64,000 bases of DNA from Malachius bipustulatus (lineage: Eukaryota; Arthropoda; Insecta; Coleoptera; Melyridae): NCBI GenBank assembly GCA_910589415.1, contig OU342638.1, positions 12,502,014-12,566,013 of the forward strand, given 5' to 3'. Shown in pieces: positions 11,596 to 24,482 of the stretch (position 1 is its first letter; each line of letters begins with the position of its first letter). Made by a program: the position numbers and the translations under genes. Under the pieces are notes generated by a model. The model saw only the letters and a list, made by a program, of their open reading frames with translations, was not told the DNA's origin and ran no database searches.

Positions 11596-12364
11596 TAATG
11601 GAATTTGTAAAATTGTTGTAATTGGATCTTAGTGGCCATAAAAAGTTTGATAAATTCCCAAAATGTAACATTTCTAGAACGGTTTCGGAGATATCAAATA
11701 AAAACCATCTTCATGGGCTCCCCTTTCGGGGGCTGTAGCCCCTTTAGAAAGCATTTCTCGACCTGTTTTTGAAGGAACTTTTTTTCATATTTTTGAAAAT
11801 AGAATCTGCTGTTTCAGTATTGCACGCTAATTACGGGACACCCTGCCAATTTTACCATATCAATAAATATTTTCCATTTTCTGTGATTTTTTATTCACAT
11901 AAGCCATCGAATGTATTTATTTTCCTCTTCTTGTCGACATGATTCGGTGTTTTCTTTCTTTTTTGTAGATAAAATAAAATGAAAACGCCATGACCATGAA
12001 ATGTCATTAACGGTTTCGAAATGTGATAAGCAATTATGTGACATACCTACCTACAAAACAATCCGTGTGCAGGTGCGAAAATAGTCTGAGTTTGTTGACT
12101 GTTACACTTAGACGCTTGTCGACATGAAGTTCTACAAAAATGTGAACTCAAAACTTTTTTTGCAAAACTTCATCTTAAATTTTTTATTGTCTATTCTCGA
12201 ATTCTCGGTCAATTTTATGACACTTACTCCAAGTCCAAGAGAATAAACTGACGAGTGGCGTACTTGTTAAATGGAACCAAATATTTTGTCTGAAAAAAAA
12301 AAAGAAAATTAACTTCATTTCTAAGTCTATTAGAAGCAAATTTTATCGGCAAGTATGTATGTAC
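11596..12364. other. Intergenic
   Basis: No gene, RNA or complete repeat recognised. A GACACCCTG-like word near 11,838 suggests palindrome debris. Confidence 0.4.
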
Positions 12365-12714
12365 GGGTGGTCCATCACTTATGTCCACCCCCGAAATAGA
12401 GGTTAATTTTAAAGATAAAAAATTGAAACTTTGAGGATTTGTGTAATTAATATAGGACCATATAATGACATAATCAGATTAATTATTATTTTTTTAGTTG
12501 AGCCATCAGCGATAAAAAACTGTAATTTGATGTTAACGTGACTAAAATAAATTCGATTTTTATTTAATACATCGATAGAAATCAATTAAGAAAATCAAAA
12601 TCGCTTAAAAGAAATATCAAAAAACTAATTACAAGCCTTTAATTAAATAAAATACTTAAAATATGGAAATGACAGCTAGAATGATTGATTTATGGAAGCA
12701 ATAAAACTAATTTT

Positions 12715-12835
12715 GAAAGGCTGGTATAGCACAAATGTTAAGTAAACGGGCGTATGCGAGTTCGACCAAAATACTCAATTTTAATCCCTTAACGTCGAAC
12801 TCAAGGATTAACATTCGTTCCGGTCATAAAACACG
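12715..12835 (+). repeat. Possible tRNA-derived SINE fragment
   Basis: The stretch reads GGCTGGTATAGCACAA, an A-box-like start, and about 35 bases later GCGAGTTCGACCAA, a B-box-like GTTCGA word. It lies next to the left arm of the surrounding TIR element. It does not fold into a normal tRNA on inspection, so a SINE head is the better guess. Confidence 0.3.
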
Positions 12836-12945
12836 AAATTGGAGAATTTCTTGAAATTATGAACTGCTTACCTTCCATAGTTGCCAAACCGACCTTTAAT
12901 AAGGTCTGAATATTTGTGTCAGTCACAAGATATAAAATAACACAT

Positions 12946-13097
12946 ATGCCCGTATTCACAAACGATAATTTCCTATATAATTACGTAATCAATTATCTCC
13001 ATCTCATTCTAATGCTAAAAACCTGTATATCTTCATACCGTTTATTTAATTATTTTGGGAGTATAACAGGACAGGAATGCTTTGTGAATACGGGCAT
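12946..13097. mobile_element. MITE (152 bp), TIR ATGCCCGTATTCACAAA
   Basis: ATGCCCGTATTCACAAA at the left is exactly mirrored as TTTGTGAATACGGGCAT at the right. The unit is nested in the larger TIR element at 12,365-14,246. There is no coding capacity. Confidence 0.7.
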
Positions 13098-13332
13098 TTT
13101 AGGTACTTAAATATAAATTTGTTACTTCAAATTCAAAGTATGCAATAATTCTTATTTACTTTTACATTTCACAATTTTTAACTTTCATTTTCATCACTGG
13201 CATGGTCGGATTATTTATGTCTGTCTCATTGAACAGAAAGAGTAACATTGTTTTGAGTTTTTCTTTATTATCATAAAAAATAATCAGATAGATATTTCCT
13301 CAGGTTTAATAAATTATGCATGAGAAAAAAAT

Positions 13333-13363
13333 AACCGCATACGGTCTTACATCGTATGCGGTT
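13333..13363. other. Perfect hairpin, 11-bp stem
   Basis: AACCGCATACG and CGTATGCGGTT are exact inverses around a 9-base loop. It is not followed by a T-run on either strand that would suggest a terminator, and its role is unknown. Confidence 0.5.
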
Positions 13364-14678
13364 TATTCGGTATTCTCTTATTAGTGAAGGTAATATTCAT
13401 TTTATTCTTTTTAATTTGAACTTTATTATCGCATTTTCTAAATTAAAGTGAAATATCCTGTACCTATATACCGACACATATATAGTGTAAAGTATGTTTA
13501 TACAGGCCGCCAAAAAGTTCGCACTATACGGGAAAATTTTATTTTCATCTTTTTTGATTTTTTTTTTGTTTTGTAAAACAAATATTATAAATATAAGCTA
13601 TAGAAGTGTTGCAGGGATGAACCAGTCTATAAAACAAAAATACTGATAAAGATATTTTGTTCAGTCTGGCAACAATGCAAGTGGTCTAAGAATTCTCAGG
13701 TAAGTAGGTGCTTGGTCGAATTCACCCATGGGATTAAAGCACAGCAGGGTATTTTGGTCGAATTAGTATCCTCCGAAGTAAACATATCCTAAGTAAACAT
13801 TCATAAAAGAAGCCCCATTCGAGTTCAATGGCACATTCTTCTGACTGCTTTGAAGATTATTTATGGTAGGACTACCCTCATTAGATTTGTCACTTTTATT
13901 GCTCTACCATATATCAATCATTTTACCATTTTACCTGTCATTTCCATATTTTAAGTATTTTATTTAATTAAAGGCTTGTAATTAGGTTTTTGATATTTAT
14001 TTTCATCGATTTTGAGTTTATTAATCGATTTCTATCGGTGTATTAAAGAAAAATCGAATTTATTTTGGTCACATTAACACCAAATTACAGTTTTTTATCG
14101 CTGATGGCTCAACTAAAAAAAAAAATAATTAATCTGATTATGCCATTATGTGGTCATATATTAATTACACAAATCCTCAAAGTTTCAATTTCTTACCTTT
14201 AAAATTAACCTCTATTTCGGGGGTGGACATAAGTGATGGACCACCCGGTACAGTCGCGGCCACCGGAATGTCAACGCATTTGTTGTTGTCACGGAAATTT
14301 CAGCTGAATTTTAAGGTAGTTAAATATGTCGAATATGTTTATATCAATTTAGGTACGCTACTGAACAAAGTCTGTAGTAAGTCAGAATTCGACATTTACC
14401 TCTGACGGCACCTATGATTTAATTAAAGTTCGAATCATGCAATAAACTTATGCGGTTCACATGTGGGTAGCCGCAACTGTACAGGGTTTCTCGTAGATAT
14501 TGTCCCTGTACCTTATTGAGGAACCTGCAGGTGATAAATAAAATTTCTAGAAAAAATGTTATTTTTTTTATACACTAATTTGAAAATGAGCGACGTTTTG
14601 TATACAGGATTTTACGCTAAGCTACTTGTTTTTTTTTTTTAATTATTAAACATGACATGGTTTCGAAGACAATGATTA

Positions 14679-15532
14679 TACAGGGTGTCAATTTGAAAAC
14701 TTGCCACCCCCAAATTCTTCCTTGAAAATTTTTTTTCAAAGAAATCCCGGAACAGGTCAATTTTTAAATTTAATTTATGTTCTATTGGCGTAAAAAAAAA
14801 TTATACAGGGTGTTCCTTGACTCAGTAATGACGACATTGTCGATTTTTTTAAATGGGACACCTGTATATTATTACATTTTCAGATTGTCTGAGAAAATCC
14901 AGTAGGAATGGTTTTTACAGTTGCAGCTTACATTGAGTAGGTTATGAGTTATAAACAAATGAAAATCGCAATTTTCCATTTTGAAAGCAGTGTACATCGG
15001 ACACGGCTCTAAATATCGAAAAATGGCTTACATGTCCCTATCTTAACTTTTGAAGTGATATCCTATGATGTAGATGAAATATTTATACAGGGTGATCAAA
15101 AGTCTGATAATTTTCGTCACCCTGTATGAAAATTTCATCCACACAATAGGATACCGCTTGAAAAGTTAAGACAGGAACATATAAGCCGTTTTCTGATATC
15201 TCTAGCCATTTTCAAAACAAGCTGCTTTGAAAATGACAAACTGCGATTTTCATTTGTTTATAACTCGTAAACTACTCAGTTTAAACTGCAACTGTAAAAA
15301 CAATTTATATTGGATTTTCTCAGACAATCTGAAATTGTATTAATATACAGGGTGTGCCATTCAAAAAAATAGACCATATCGTCGTCACTGAGTCAACACA
15401 CCCTGTATAAATTTTTTTTACGCCAATAGAACATAAATTACATTAAAAAATTGACCTGTTTCGGGATTTCTTTGAAAAAAAATTTCCAAGGATGAATTCG
15501 GGGGTGGCAAGTTTTCAAATTGACACCCTGTA
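14679..15532. repeat. Fold-back element with TA target duplication (854 bp)
   Basis: TACAGGGTGTCAATTTG at the left and CAAATTGACACCCTGTA at the right are exact inverses, and the arms remain complementary almost to the centre near 15,100. Each end is flanked by TA, as for Tc1/mariner-type insertion. Internal TACAGGGTG words mark nested palindromes. A truncated arm of the same family lies at about 4,340-4,500. No protein is encoded. Confidence 0.8.
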
Positions 15533-15779
15533 TAAGTATCATATAAAAGGCTCAACAAGTAAAACTGTCAAAATATATTTATTTACGAACATGAGCTGCC
15601 ATTGTCACGGAAACTATTGGTTGTTTATAATAAATATCTCCGACAACATAATATTGTTTTTTTTTTTTTTTTAAAGGAGGGTAAATACATTATGGATACC
15701 AATGCGTTGGGTTATGTGGGAGTCCCACCCACTAAAACCCCCTCCTTTCGAGGGCCGTCTGATTCTTAATCACCGGAAG

Positions 15780-18307
15780 CACCTCAGCCTCATGGGCCTA
15801 TTGTGCACCCCCTTTTACTTCATGACACTCATTCCATCAGTCTGGTTACCTGAACTAACTTGTACAGCCCCATTACTGAATTCGTGCCAATCTTGCCTCT
15901 CCCATTATCATAAAATGAAGTGGAGTGAGATCTAGAAGGACTTCCATTGCTGCAGTTGTAGTTGTTTTCATTGCCCCCGTTATTCCAAGGCATGGAAGTC
16001 TTTGCACCTTGCTTAGCTTGTTTATCGCGGTATTTTGTTGCATCTTTGTCCACCCTACTAAAGTTGCATACAACAACATTGGTCTAATCACTCTGGTATA
16101 CGCCCAGTATACCATATGTGGTTTAATCCCCATGTTTTCCCATAAGTTCGTCTGACCATCATGAATGTGGTCTCCGCTCTTTTTCTAATTCTGTCTATCT
16201 GTTGGTTCCAGTTGAGCTTTGAGTCTAAGATTACCCCAAGATACACCTCTCCCGATATTTGTACGTTTCTGCCTCGAAGTTTTAGTGGTCCTAAGCCCAC
16301 CAGTTTCCTTCGATTAGTAAACGCCATGATGGTCGATTTGGAGAGACTTATGTTCAGTTCTTCTTCATATTTGTCCATTTGGTTACAACATTTAGGGCCC
16401 TTTGCATGCAGGGCCTTATTGTGTCTTTAACTTTACCTTGAATTAGTATGACAACGTCATCGGCATATCCTATGCTCTTGATTCCCTCTTGGTCCAGACG
16501 TTTCATTAGCTCGTCCATAACAAGGTTCCATATCAAGGGAGACAGTACGCCTCCCTGTGGACACCCCCTTGCTACCTGAGCCACCACAGTCTCCCCAAAT
16601 AGGGATGTGCATTACCAATCTACTTTTCAACATGAAGTCTATCCACCTGCATATTGTTGCATTGATTCCTCTATTCCTCAATGCATTGGAGATTGATTCT
16701 AGGGAGGTGTTGTCGAACGTACCTTCTATGTCCAAAAAAGCACATAATAGTACTTCCTTGTGTTTTATTGCGTATTCAGCCTTTTCTACCAGATGGTGTA
16801 AAGCTGATTCCGTTGATTTTCCTGTTCTACATGCATGTTGGTCTTGATGAAATGGTCTGTTTGCCAGGACATCACCCCTTATATGCCTATCGAGCAGTTT
16901 TTCTAAAGTCTTCAGTAAAAAGGACACGAGACTTATGGGTCTTAGAGATTTCGCCCGTGTTCAAAGGAGTTGATTGTCCATTTGATTTTGTTCTCGTTTA
17001 TCACCGATTTCGCAACCTGCCAGCTGCCCCTGTTCGTCCTCTTTGGGGTTCCCAGTTCTACATTTAGACAGTCTTGTGGAGATAAATCGGTGACTCTAGA
17101 ACCTGGAAAATGGACTCTGAGTAATTCCCTCATTGTGTCCTTTCCCGTTTCCGTATATTTGCCACTCTCTGTCTTCAGAGTGTGTATGGAGCTCTGCGGT
17201 TGCTTTGAGAGTATTTTATGAAGTCTAGCATATCCTTGAGTTCCTTCTATGTCCTCAGAATGCTTTCTCCATTACTCTCTTTTTGCTTTCCTCGGTGCTT
17301 TGTTGTATTCTGTGAGAGCCTTTCTGTATATCTCCCACTTATTTGTTTCCTTCGCTTTATTGAAGTATTTCCTAACTTGTCCTCTTTGTGCAGCTAGGTT
17401 TCTGTTCCACCAGGACTCCAACATTCCTGTTGGAGTCCCTGCTGACAAGGGGACAGTTGTTGTTATAGGCCGAAGTGATTGCGTCCTCCACTTGTCCTGC
17501 TGCCACTTCTAAGTCTATTGTGTTTTTTTATCGTATTTCTCGTCTGTTTTAAACTGTGCTCCCCAGGTCTGTCTTATAAAACTCCCAGTTAGTTTTCCGA
17601 GGATTACGATAAATTTCTTGTATGGTTTTGTTTCCATTTATTGTAAAGTTTATGTGTCTGTGATCCGAGCAACTCACCTCATCAGATACATGCCAGTTTT
17701 TGACATAGCTTCCTACGTATGGTGTAGCTATAGTTATGTCTATGACCTCCTTTCGTCTCGAGGTGACAAAAGTTGGTTTATTTCCTACATTTAATATGTC
17801 TAAATTGTTGCCATTATAAATTGTAGTAGTGACTCACCTCTTTCATTGGTGTTTGTGCTTCCCCAAGTTGTATGATGCGCGTTGGTGTCGCACCCCATGA
17901 TCAGCTGTGGTCCTTTTCCCCCGCAGTCTCTCACCAGTTTTTCTACCTCCTTGGGTGGTGGTGGTTCCAGGGCGTCATAGGAGAAATATGCTGATCCGAA
18001 AATTATCTCCCTCGACATATTCCCGCTGACTGTCCTGATTTTTGCTACCGTTAGATCCCTAGAAGAAAGGATTGTTAACGGAAGTATTTTAAGTCCTCTT
18101 TTGACTAGTATGGTGGTTCTAGGGGTTTCATGGGATCTACTGTAAATTAGTTGTCCCACCCCCCCCTAGTCCCATTACCTTACCTTTGTTGATCCAAGGT
18201 TCTTGTATGAGGGCCACCTCAAATTCCCTCATTGCCACAGTAAGGGCAGCTGATACCGCTTTACTGTGCTGGAGGTTCGCTTGAAGGACCCTGATTTTGC
18301 CCGCCAT
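15780..18307 (-). pseudogene. LINE ORF2: AP endonuclease + reverse transcriptase
   Basis: The frame begins at ATG 18,307-18,305, overlapping the end of ORF1. The endonuclease shows LQANLQHSKA and a QEPWI motif, GCDTNAHHTTWG near 17,900 and CSDHRHI near 17,670, the catalytic Glu, Asp/Asn and terminal Asp-His. The reverse transcriptase runs from about 16,930 with AFLDIEGTFDN, ARGCPQGGVLSPL near 16,560 and IGYADDVVIL near 16,470, then a thumb with YLGVILDSKLNW near 16,230. Several frameshifts and stops break the frame. Endonuclease-before-RT and YADD fit the jockey/I superfamily; the clade is not settled. Confidence 0.9.
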
Positions 18308-19384
18308 CGCGTCCTTTCAACACTCGGAAAGTCACCCTTCCGAGGCTGTAGTGTGCTCGAAACCGGAATCTCTCGAGGGTCCTGAATGACCCCTTGTCTA
18401 TTGAAAAGGCCCGGTTACTCCCTCCTTCTCTGTTTTCTTGCTGAGTTGTAGCCAGCTTCCCACGTTCAGACCCGGATTTTGCCTCTCTAAACGTGTCATT
18501 ACTGGCCCATCCTCTTCTTCTGGTCCCGGGATGTAGACTAGAACTCTCGGCCTCTTTGGTAGGTCCCTGGCCTAGACTGTTGTCAGGGCCATCCCTTCCC
18601 AAAGTCCACCCAGTGTTCCAATCACCCTTGCGAGTCAGGTTTTTGTTTGTTCGTTTGCGCAGTGCATCCATAGGACCCTTCCGCTAAACGATTCTTTTTT
18701 TCGAATTGTAATGGACTTTTGCTCCCCGAGGGTGTGCTGTCCATTGGTTCGACTAGTTTCTTCTGGATCAGTTCTGTCTTTCCCTGATCCAGAGTAAATT
18801 CAGAATAGCGTCTGTCTATCACCGCCATCCTAAGTCCAGACACTGCCTCGCTGTAGCTCCCTTTAGGTTTCGTTGCCGTTACCTTGCTGGGTCCCTTGCC
18901 AGACAGTGTTTGACTATTATAACCCTTCGCTCTCTTTGGGGCTTGGGGTGGAGTTTTCGAGTCGTCCCGAGATCTTTTTTCACTCTTCGGTCTCTCTCTT
19001 GTTGCTTTGTTGATGGTTGGACGTTTTTCAGTCCATGTACCAGCAGCAATTTTTTGTTCCTTTCGGAGTTTCCTTCTCTGGGCCCCCGAAAGTATTTTTT
19101 TTTTGTTGTTATTATCTGCAGTCCTATGTTACCAATCCCTGCAGATATTGTGTCAGCGGTCCCTGTTGTCCCCACTGACGACTCACTGCCATGGTCAGAT
19201 TTATCATCCTCCATGGCAGTTATTACATCGCGATCTTCTCCGACGTCGAGCGTTCTCTTCCTGGCGTTACATTCCCCCCCCCCCCAGAATCCGTGGGGCA
19301 GCCTGGCACTAGGCCAGGGAGGGATTCTGAACCAATGGTTCTACTCTCCTGGGATATTTCTCTCTTCTGTTCCGCCATCATCAT
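18261..19384 (-). pseudogene. LINE ORF1 with DUF4780-like domain
   Basis: From a run of three ATG codons at 19,384-19,376 the frame enters a poly-G tract (19,277-19,286), where it shifts, then continues through a charged, low-complexity N-terminal half (a run opening MEDDKSDHG). A domain follows that begins GLRMAVIDRRYSEFTLDQG near 18,840 and has VLVYIPGPEEEDG and RLERQNPGL near 18,480-18,540, the hallmarks of DUF4780. No zinc knuckles are visible. At least three frame changes make it non-functional. The same domain forms the cellular-type gene at 22,377-29,159. Confidence 0.75.
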
Positions 19385-19521
19385 TTCATTTCTTCGTGTG
19401 TTGTTGGGTTCACGCCGTTTCTGGTACTTTACCCTGTCGGGAAAGGCCTTCCCCTATCCACCACCTGGGGACACGCCCGATGGGGGTAACACACAAGCGC
19501 CACACGGGACATAATATTGTT

Positions 19522-19958
19522 ATATCTATACAGATTTTTTCCAAAGAAAAAACACGACTTGAATGAAAACAAGTTAATTCAATCCTATGTTGTGATATGT
19601 CATTGGATTCATCTCTACAAGGTACCTTAAGGTGTATCTTTTAAGATGAGCCAACGTAATATAAAACCTGCGCATTGGAAAAAAAAATTAAGAAAATCGG
19701 CACTTTGAAAAACGTGGCAAAACTGCTTGGTGATTACACATTTTACATTTCTAGTTCCAAAAAAATTGAAGAAGACTAATTTCAAAATCTTTTGGTAAAA
19801 ACGGCTTTCAAAAATCTCAAACAGCCATCAATACTTGGTGCTACAAATGTGAGCTATTTGTTGCTGAAGAGGCCTAATAAATTTTAAACAAGAAGTCGAC
19901 CCATATGATTATGAATTGCATTTGTATTTCTCAGGATTTTCAGAAAATTGAATTTATA
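19522..19958. other. Intergenic
   Basis: No gene or complete repeat seen between the LINE and the next palindrome. Confidence 0.4.
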
Positions 19959-20830
19959 TACAGTGTGACCCATTTGTTCTTGAAACACCCTGTAGAATCT
20001 TAATTTATGGTGCGATTTTTAAGAAATTTCTTTTAAATCATAGAGCTTGATAAACTATATTTTGGGAGCAAAAAGCGTCTCATTCCTACAAAATCCAAGG
20101 CCTACTAGATCAGTGTTTACTTGTAAAATCTCAAAAATTCATGTTAGCGATTTTTTTAGAAAAAAACTGTGCACGCTACTGAATTCACCAGCCCTCAAAA
20201 CGGTACTGTACTAAATTTTATTGGAAATGTCAGAGTAATAAGGATCTTGCAGTTATTTTAGAAATTCATAATAGAACTCCGAATTTTCCTTAATTTATTC
20301 GAAAAGGTCAAGAGAGACAAAATAGAAATTGTACGTCTAGTTGGTGATAATGTAGGTACTTTAATTTTTTAATTATAATTTTTTATATATATTTTTTTTT
20401 ATTTTTTTTTATTTTTTTTTTATTTTTTTTTTACTTTTTTTTACTTTTTTTAATTTTAATTTTTACTTATGATAGCTTTTGACCTTTTTCAAATTAATTT
20501 ATGAAAATTCGGAGTATTTTTATGAATTTCTAAAATAACTACAAGATCCTTATTACTCGACATTTTCAATAAAATTTAGTTCAGTACCGTTTTGAGGGCT
20601 GGTGAATCCAGTGGCGTGCCCAGTTTTTTTCTAAAAAAATCGCTAATATGAATTTTTGAGATTTTACAAGTAAACACTGATCTAGTAGGCCCTGGATTTT
20701 GTAGGAATGAAACGCTTTTTGCTCCCAAAATATAGTTTATCAAGCTCTATGATTCAAAAGAATTTTTTTTAAATCGCACCATAAATTAAGATTCTACAGG
20801 GTGTTTCAAGAACAAATGGGTCACACTGTA
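19959..20830. repeat. Fold-back element, TACAGTGTGACC ends (872 bp)
   Basis: TACAGTGTGACCCATTTGTT at the left is mirrored by AACAAATGGGTCACACTGTA at the right, with near-complete complementarity through the arms. The centre at about 20,380-20,460 is a run of T tracts separated by single A or C residues. No coding capacity. Confidence 0.8.
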
Positions 20831-20836
20831 TGTATA

Positions 20837-21603
20837 TACAGGGTGTATCTAAATAACACCGAAAAAATTTAGGGGAGGATTCTTTGATAAAAAATAAACA
20901 AAAAAATTCCTATTAACGTGTGTCTGGATATGCACCCTTTTTGAGATACAGGGTGTCAAAAAAAGATTATTTTTCGAGTTTTTTGAAGATGTCTCGGGAA
21001 CCGTATAAGACACAGAATTCAGCTTTTGTACAGATCTTATCATTGATATTAGCAACTATTTTAATGCTAACTACCTTTTTTAAGTATGCCAGTGCCGGAG
21101 ATTTTTAGGGTTGGGGGGATTTTTTTGCCCCTAATATCTTCGACAATGGGCAAATTGATATTTTAAAAGCACACTTTTAACCGTCAATGTTTTCTACACA
21201 AAGAGATACTCTTGGTTATAACTGCTAACGTGAGCCATTTTCGAGAAAAATGGACATTTACGATGAAAAACTCGCTTTGAATGTTTCAAGACAAGTGTCG
21301 AAAAATTAAGGGCAAAAAAACTTCGCTCATTTCTGAGATCTCCGATATAATGACACATGAAAAAACTCAGTATTAAAAAAGTAGCTATAAATATCAATGA
21401 TATGACATTTACAAAAGGTCAGTTTCATATCTCAAACGGTTCCCCAAATATCTTCAAAAAACTGGTAAAATAATTCTTTTTTTGACACCCTGTATCTCAA
21501 AAAGGGTGCATTTCTAGACATACGTTTATACAAATTTTTTGTTTATTTTTGACCAAAGAATCAGCTCTTAATTTTTTTCGGTGTTATTTAGATACACCCT
21601 GTA
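20837..21603. repeat. Fold-back element, family F1, with TA duplication (767 bp)
   Basis: TACAGGGTGTATCTAAATAA is mirrored at the right as TTATTTAGATACACCCTGTA, each flanked by TA. An inner pair, GAGATACAGGGTGTC and GACACCCTGTATCTC, matches the other F1 copies (about 2,930-3,668, 23,930-24,140, 27,099-27,911). It sits six bases from the previous palindrome. Short open frames inside are palindrome by-products. Confidence 0.8.
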
Positions 21604-22376
21604 TAAGTACTATAGGCCTTCGTATTTAAAAATATAAAGTCAACAATTTTGAAATTTGCTTATAAAAAAATATCCCATTGAAAAGACTAAATTAAAATAA
21701 TTGTTCCAATAACCGTCGTCCCTACGGTTAGTGGAAATGATAGGCTACTTGGCTACTGGATACCAAACTGATCAGGGTGAACGGTGGTGATTGGTGGTGG
21801 TGATTGGTGGTAGTGGTGGTAGGTCATAATATAGTCCTCTTTGTTTCTCTCTGTACCTAATGGGATTTTAATATGTCTAATGGGATTGTAATGTGTGGCA
21901 TATAATACTATTCAACTTATCGAGACACCAGTTATGTAGACAGTGTTGCCCTATTTATAGAACTTTTACAGAAAGACACGTTTTTCTTTTATAATAATCA
22001 TTTTATTAGATATTATCGATACTAGTTAAATAATTAGTTAAATAATTTAATAAAAAAACTAATTTCGTTTTCCATTACATAATTATGGTTTGGTTGCACG
22101 TCGATCAATATTTGTGAAAATAAAATATGAAAAGTAACAAACTGGCAACAGTGTTTCAATGTTAAGCCCTTAATTCTTTCCAAGAACTTTGTGCCTGCCT
22201 GACTACAATTTTTTGAAGATCAGCTTCAACTTTATGCATTTTATTCTCTCTCCATTTCGTCCCAGACTTTCATCCAGAACGTTTCGCGTTTCTAGCAATA
22301 ATAAAGTGGAAGTTTTGTTTCGTTTTTCGTTTCAAAGTCGAAGTTGAACAATAATTTTTTAAATTTTTACAGCAAC
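21604..22376 (+). other. Upstream region of the DUF4780 gene
   Basis: Contains a GGTGGTGATTGGTGG-rich stretch near 21,780-21,830 and pyrimidine-rich DNA leading to the first exon. From about 21,780 to 22,395 it resembles 31,200-31,683 upstream of the paralogue, so this is part of a segmental duplication. No clear TATA box is seen; the promoter is presumably here. Confidence 0.5.
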
Positions 22377-22395
22377 ATGTGTAGTACTAGAGAAG
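22377..22395 (+). CDS. DUF4780 gene, coding exon 1
   Basis: ATG followed by five codons and one extra base, ending at a GTGAGTTT donor. The initiator lies after the word CAGCAAC. Phase 1 here matches phase 1 at the start of exon 2 (28,141), so the frame is kept. The homologous exon of the paralogue (31,665-31,683) has the same length and phase, which supports the call although the exon is only 19 bases. Confidence 0.6.
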
Positions 22396-23929
22396 GTGAG
22401 TTTTTATATATATTTGTTTCAATTTGTTTATGTTTTGTGTTACCTATTTAAACAGATATTAATAATTAATTATTAGTTATCACAGCGGTTTAGTTACCTA
22501 CCTTAAAATGTGCACCTATTTCTCACTGTTATAATAACTGATTAAGTGGACATTTTTTAATTATCCCTCATTGCACGATTTGAAAACAATAATTGTCCCA
22601 ATTATTACAACATCCAATTAATTTTTCTTTTTTTATTTCACATGACTAAATAATAATTTTATAATATTTTATGTGAAGGATTAGGTAGTCCACAGGTATA
22701 GCTACAAAATAATTATGACGTCATCACCGTCTTTCGTTGGCGCCTCACGTTGCCAAGTGAATACTTTTTTTTATAAATTACTTTTCCCATTACCGTAATT
22801 GCAGCGTAATCACTTTTTTTCAAATACTTTTGACAGCGGGGGTGGGTATGACAGTGCATGCAGCCATAATATAGTTTTAAGTAATATTTGCATAAAAAAT
22901 CTCAGGCGTTTGAACAACCGCTTGAAACTTATTAAAAAAAGTGCCTTCGCATAACATGGGCATTGAAAATAATTTGCAAATCCTTAAAAAAACCGACTGT
23001 TTAGTTAAGGGGCTCCAAAAAGATTTTTTTTTTCAAATAGAACTAGAAGCTATCAAATCGATATCTTTATAATTACGACCTACATACTACGATGTTAATT
23101 TTTAATGCACAGCCTGGATAAACCAGTTAAAATTTTAAATGATTTAAAATTTTTTCTATGATCTACGGAAGCCGTCTATCATTTGTTTTCGATTTTTAAA
23201 GTGCGGTTGTGGTTTTGATTTTCATATTTTGTCGTTTTGGGAACGAAAATTTTGAATTCAATGGAACTTTGGACGAGTTTTTAAATTATAATGTAAAAAA
23301 AAACATTTCTTTGGATCACGTGGTTTATGCCGGATACTTACCCCTCCCCTCAATTGACAAAATCACGTTTCCCTGTAAAAGTAAAATGAAATAGAACGAC
23401 GAGATCAATTAATTTTTGATAATAATATTTCTTTGCATTAAAAAATATGTCAAATATGACAAGCCACGTGACTTCTATAACTATCAAACTTGACATTTAA
23501 GAGAAAAAAAAACAGAAAATGTATAATATAGAAAAAGTTGCCAGTTTTTTTTTTCGTCTGTTCATCTTTCATTCTTCTTTTTTCTATAAAAAATAACAAC
23601 TTTCAATACTGATGATTATCATTAAAAAATTTACCTAATTCAAAAAAATAAGAAAATCATATCGAAAATGGAAGAAATTATACATATTTGTGTTTTTTTC
23701 TGAATGTTGATAATTTTTGGTTTCCATGATTTTTTTATACCGAACGACATAAAATAACAATACGGCGGCCATAAGAAAAACAAAAGTTGGCTTTGAATAT
23801 TATGTGATTTAGTCGGTTTTGAATTTTTTTTATCTCTAAAAATGGATAACTTTTGATGAAAACTACAAAAAAGAAAACCTACAAAAATTATTTAACTATT
23901 TCCAACAAAACCAGATAAAAAAAAATTAA
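22396..23929. other. Intron 1 of DUF4780 gene, first part
   Basis: No gene seen. A stretch near 22,715-22,800 (CACGTTGCCAAGTGAATACTT) matches 36,820-36,900 in the intron of the paralogue, marking the segmental duplication. From about 23,720 the sequence (CGGCGGCCATAAGAAAAAC) is related to arms at 24,790, 25,130 and 53,260. Confidence 0.45.
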
Positions 23930-24140
23930 AGACAGATTCTTTGGTCAAAAATAAATAAATTACTTTCTATTAACGTGTGTCCGCAAATGCACCGTTTTTG
24001 AGATAAAGGGTGTCAAAGATAGTTTATTTTCACAATAATTTTTTAAAGAGATCTCAAGAACCATATAAGCCACACGCACACGACGCTGATGTAGAGTTTT
24101 TTTGTTTATTTTTGATCCAAGAATCTGCCTTTAATTTTTT
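23930..24140. repeat. Fold-back element, family F1, internally deleted
   Basis: Begins with sequence matching the F1 arm (CTATTAACGTGTGTCCGCAA and GAGATAAAGGGTGTC) and ends with the opposing arm (TGATCCAAGAATCTGCC), but the middle is missing, leaving about 210 bp. Confidence 0.5.
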
Positions 24141-24482
24141 TCGAAATATTAAAAGTATAGCCTTTATTAGGGTATTTATTTTATATCTAATATTTATTTT
24201 ATTTTATTATATTTATAAGTATATTTCTAATAGGTACCGGTTCTTATTGGACTGTTTTTGCGTTTTTTAACTCTTGATGGAATAAAATTCATAATTTGGA
24301 GAAACAGTTATTTTTGAAAAAAGCCAACCCCACCCCCCTACTTAATTTTTTTATTTCGCATTTACTAATCTCCAATAATTCTAACCTCTGTCTTCTTGAA
24401 ACTTCTCCTTGATCTTGATTTCGATTCAACAACTCACCTAATTTGTATAATATTTATTGTATTTTTAATTTGATTTTAAATT

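Larger units (their letters stand above)
12365..14246. mobile_element. TIR element with ~340-bp inverted repeats
   Basis: GGGTGGTCCATCACTTATGT at the left is mirrored by ACATAAGTGATGGACCACCC at the right. Similarity continues for about 340 bp into each arm (left to about 12,700, right from about 13,905). The 1.2-kb core has no transposase but holds a tRNA-like SINE candidate, a 152-bp MITE and a strong hairpin. It is a non-autonomous element of unknown superfamily; I could not prove a target duplication. Confidence 0.65.
15659..19508 (-). mobile_element. Non-LTR retrotransposon (jockey superfamily), decayed
   Basis: A minus-strand unit of 3.85 kb with a 3' poly-A tail (T-run at 15,657-15,673) and a 13-bp target duplication, ACATAATATTGTT, at 15,646-15,658 and 19,509-19,521. 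It encodes ORF1 with a DUF4780-like domain and ORF2 with an AP endonuclease and a reverse transcriptase. Its composition is markedly GC-richer than the surroundings. Several frameshifts and stops interrupt both frames. The target duplication shows the whole unit arrived in one insertion; a related 5' end lies at about 63,120-63,516. Confidence 0.9.

Noticed and set aside
12715..12800. A true tRNA gene
   Set aside because: A- and B-box-like words are present, but I cannot fold acceptor and anticodon stems; kept only as a weak SINE suggestion.
15829..17221. Many plus-strand open frames opposite the LINE
   Set aside because: They are the reverse strand of a GC-rich retrotransposon coding region; none shows a recognisable domain, while the minus strand has clear endonuclease and RT motifs.
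18910..19566. A 218-residue plus-strand open frame
   Set aside because: It is antisense to LINE ORF1, hydrophobic and serine-rich without a domain, and its end runs past the target duplication into flanking DNA.
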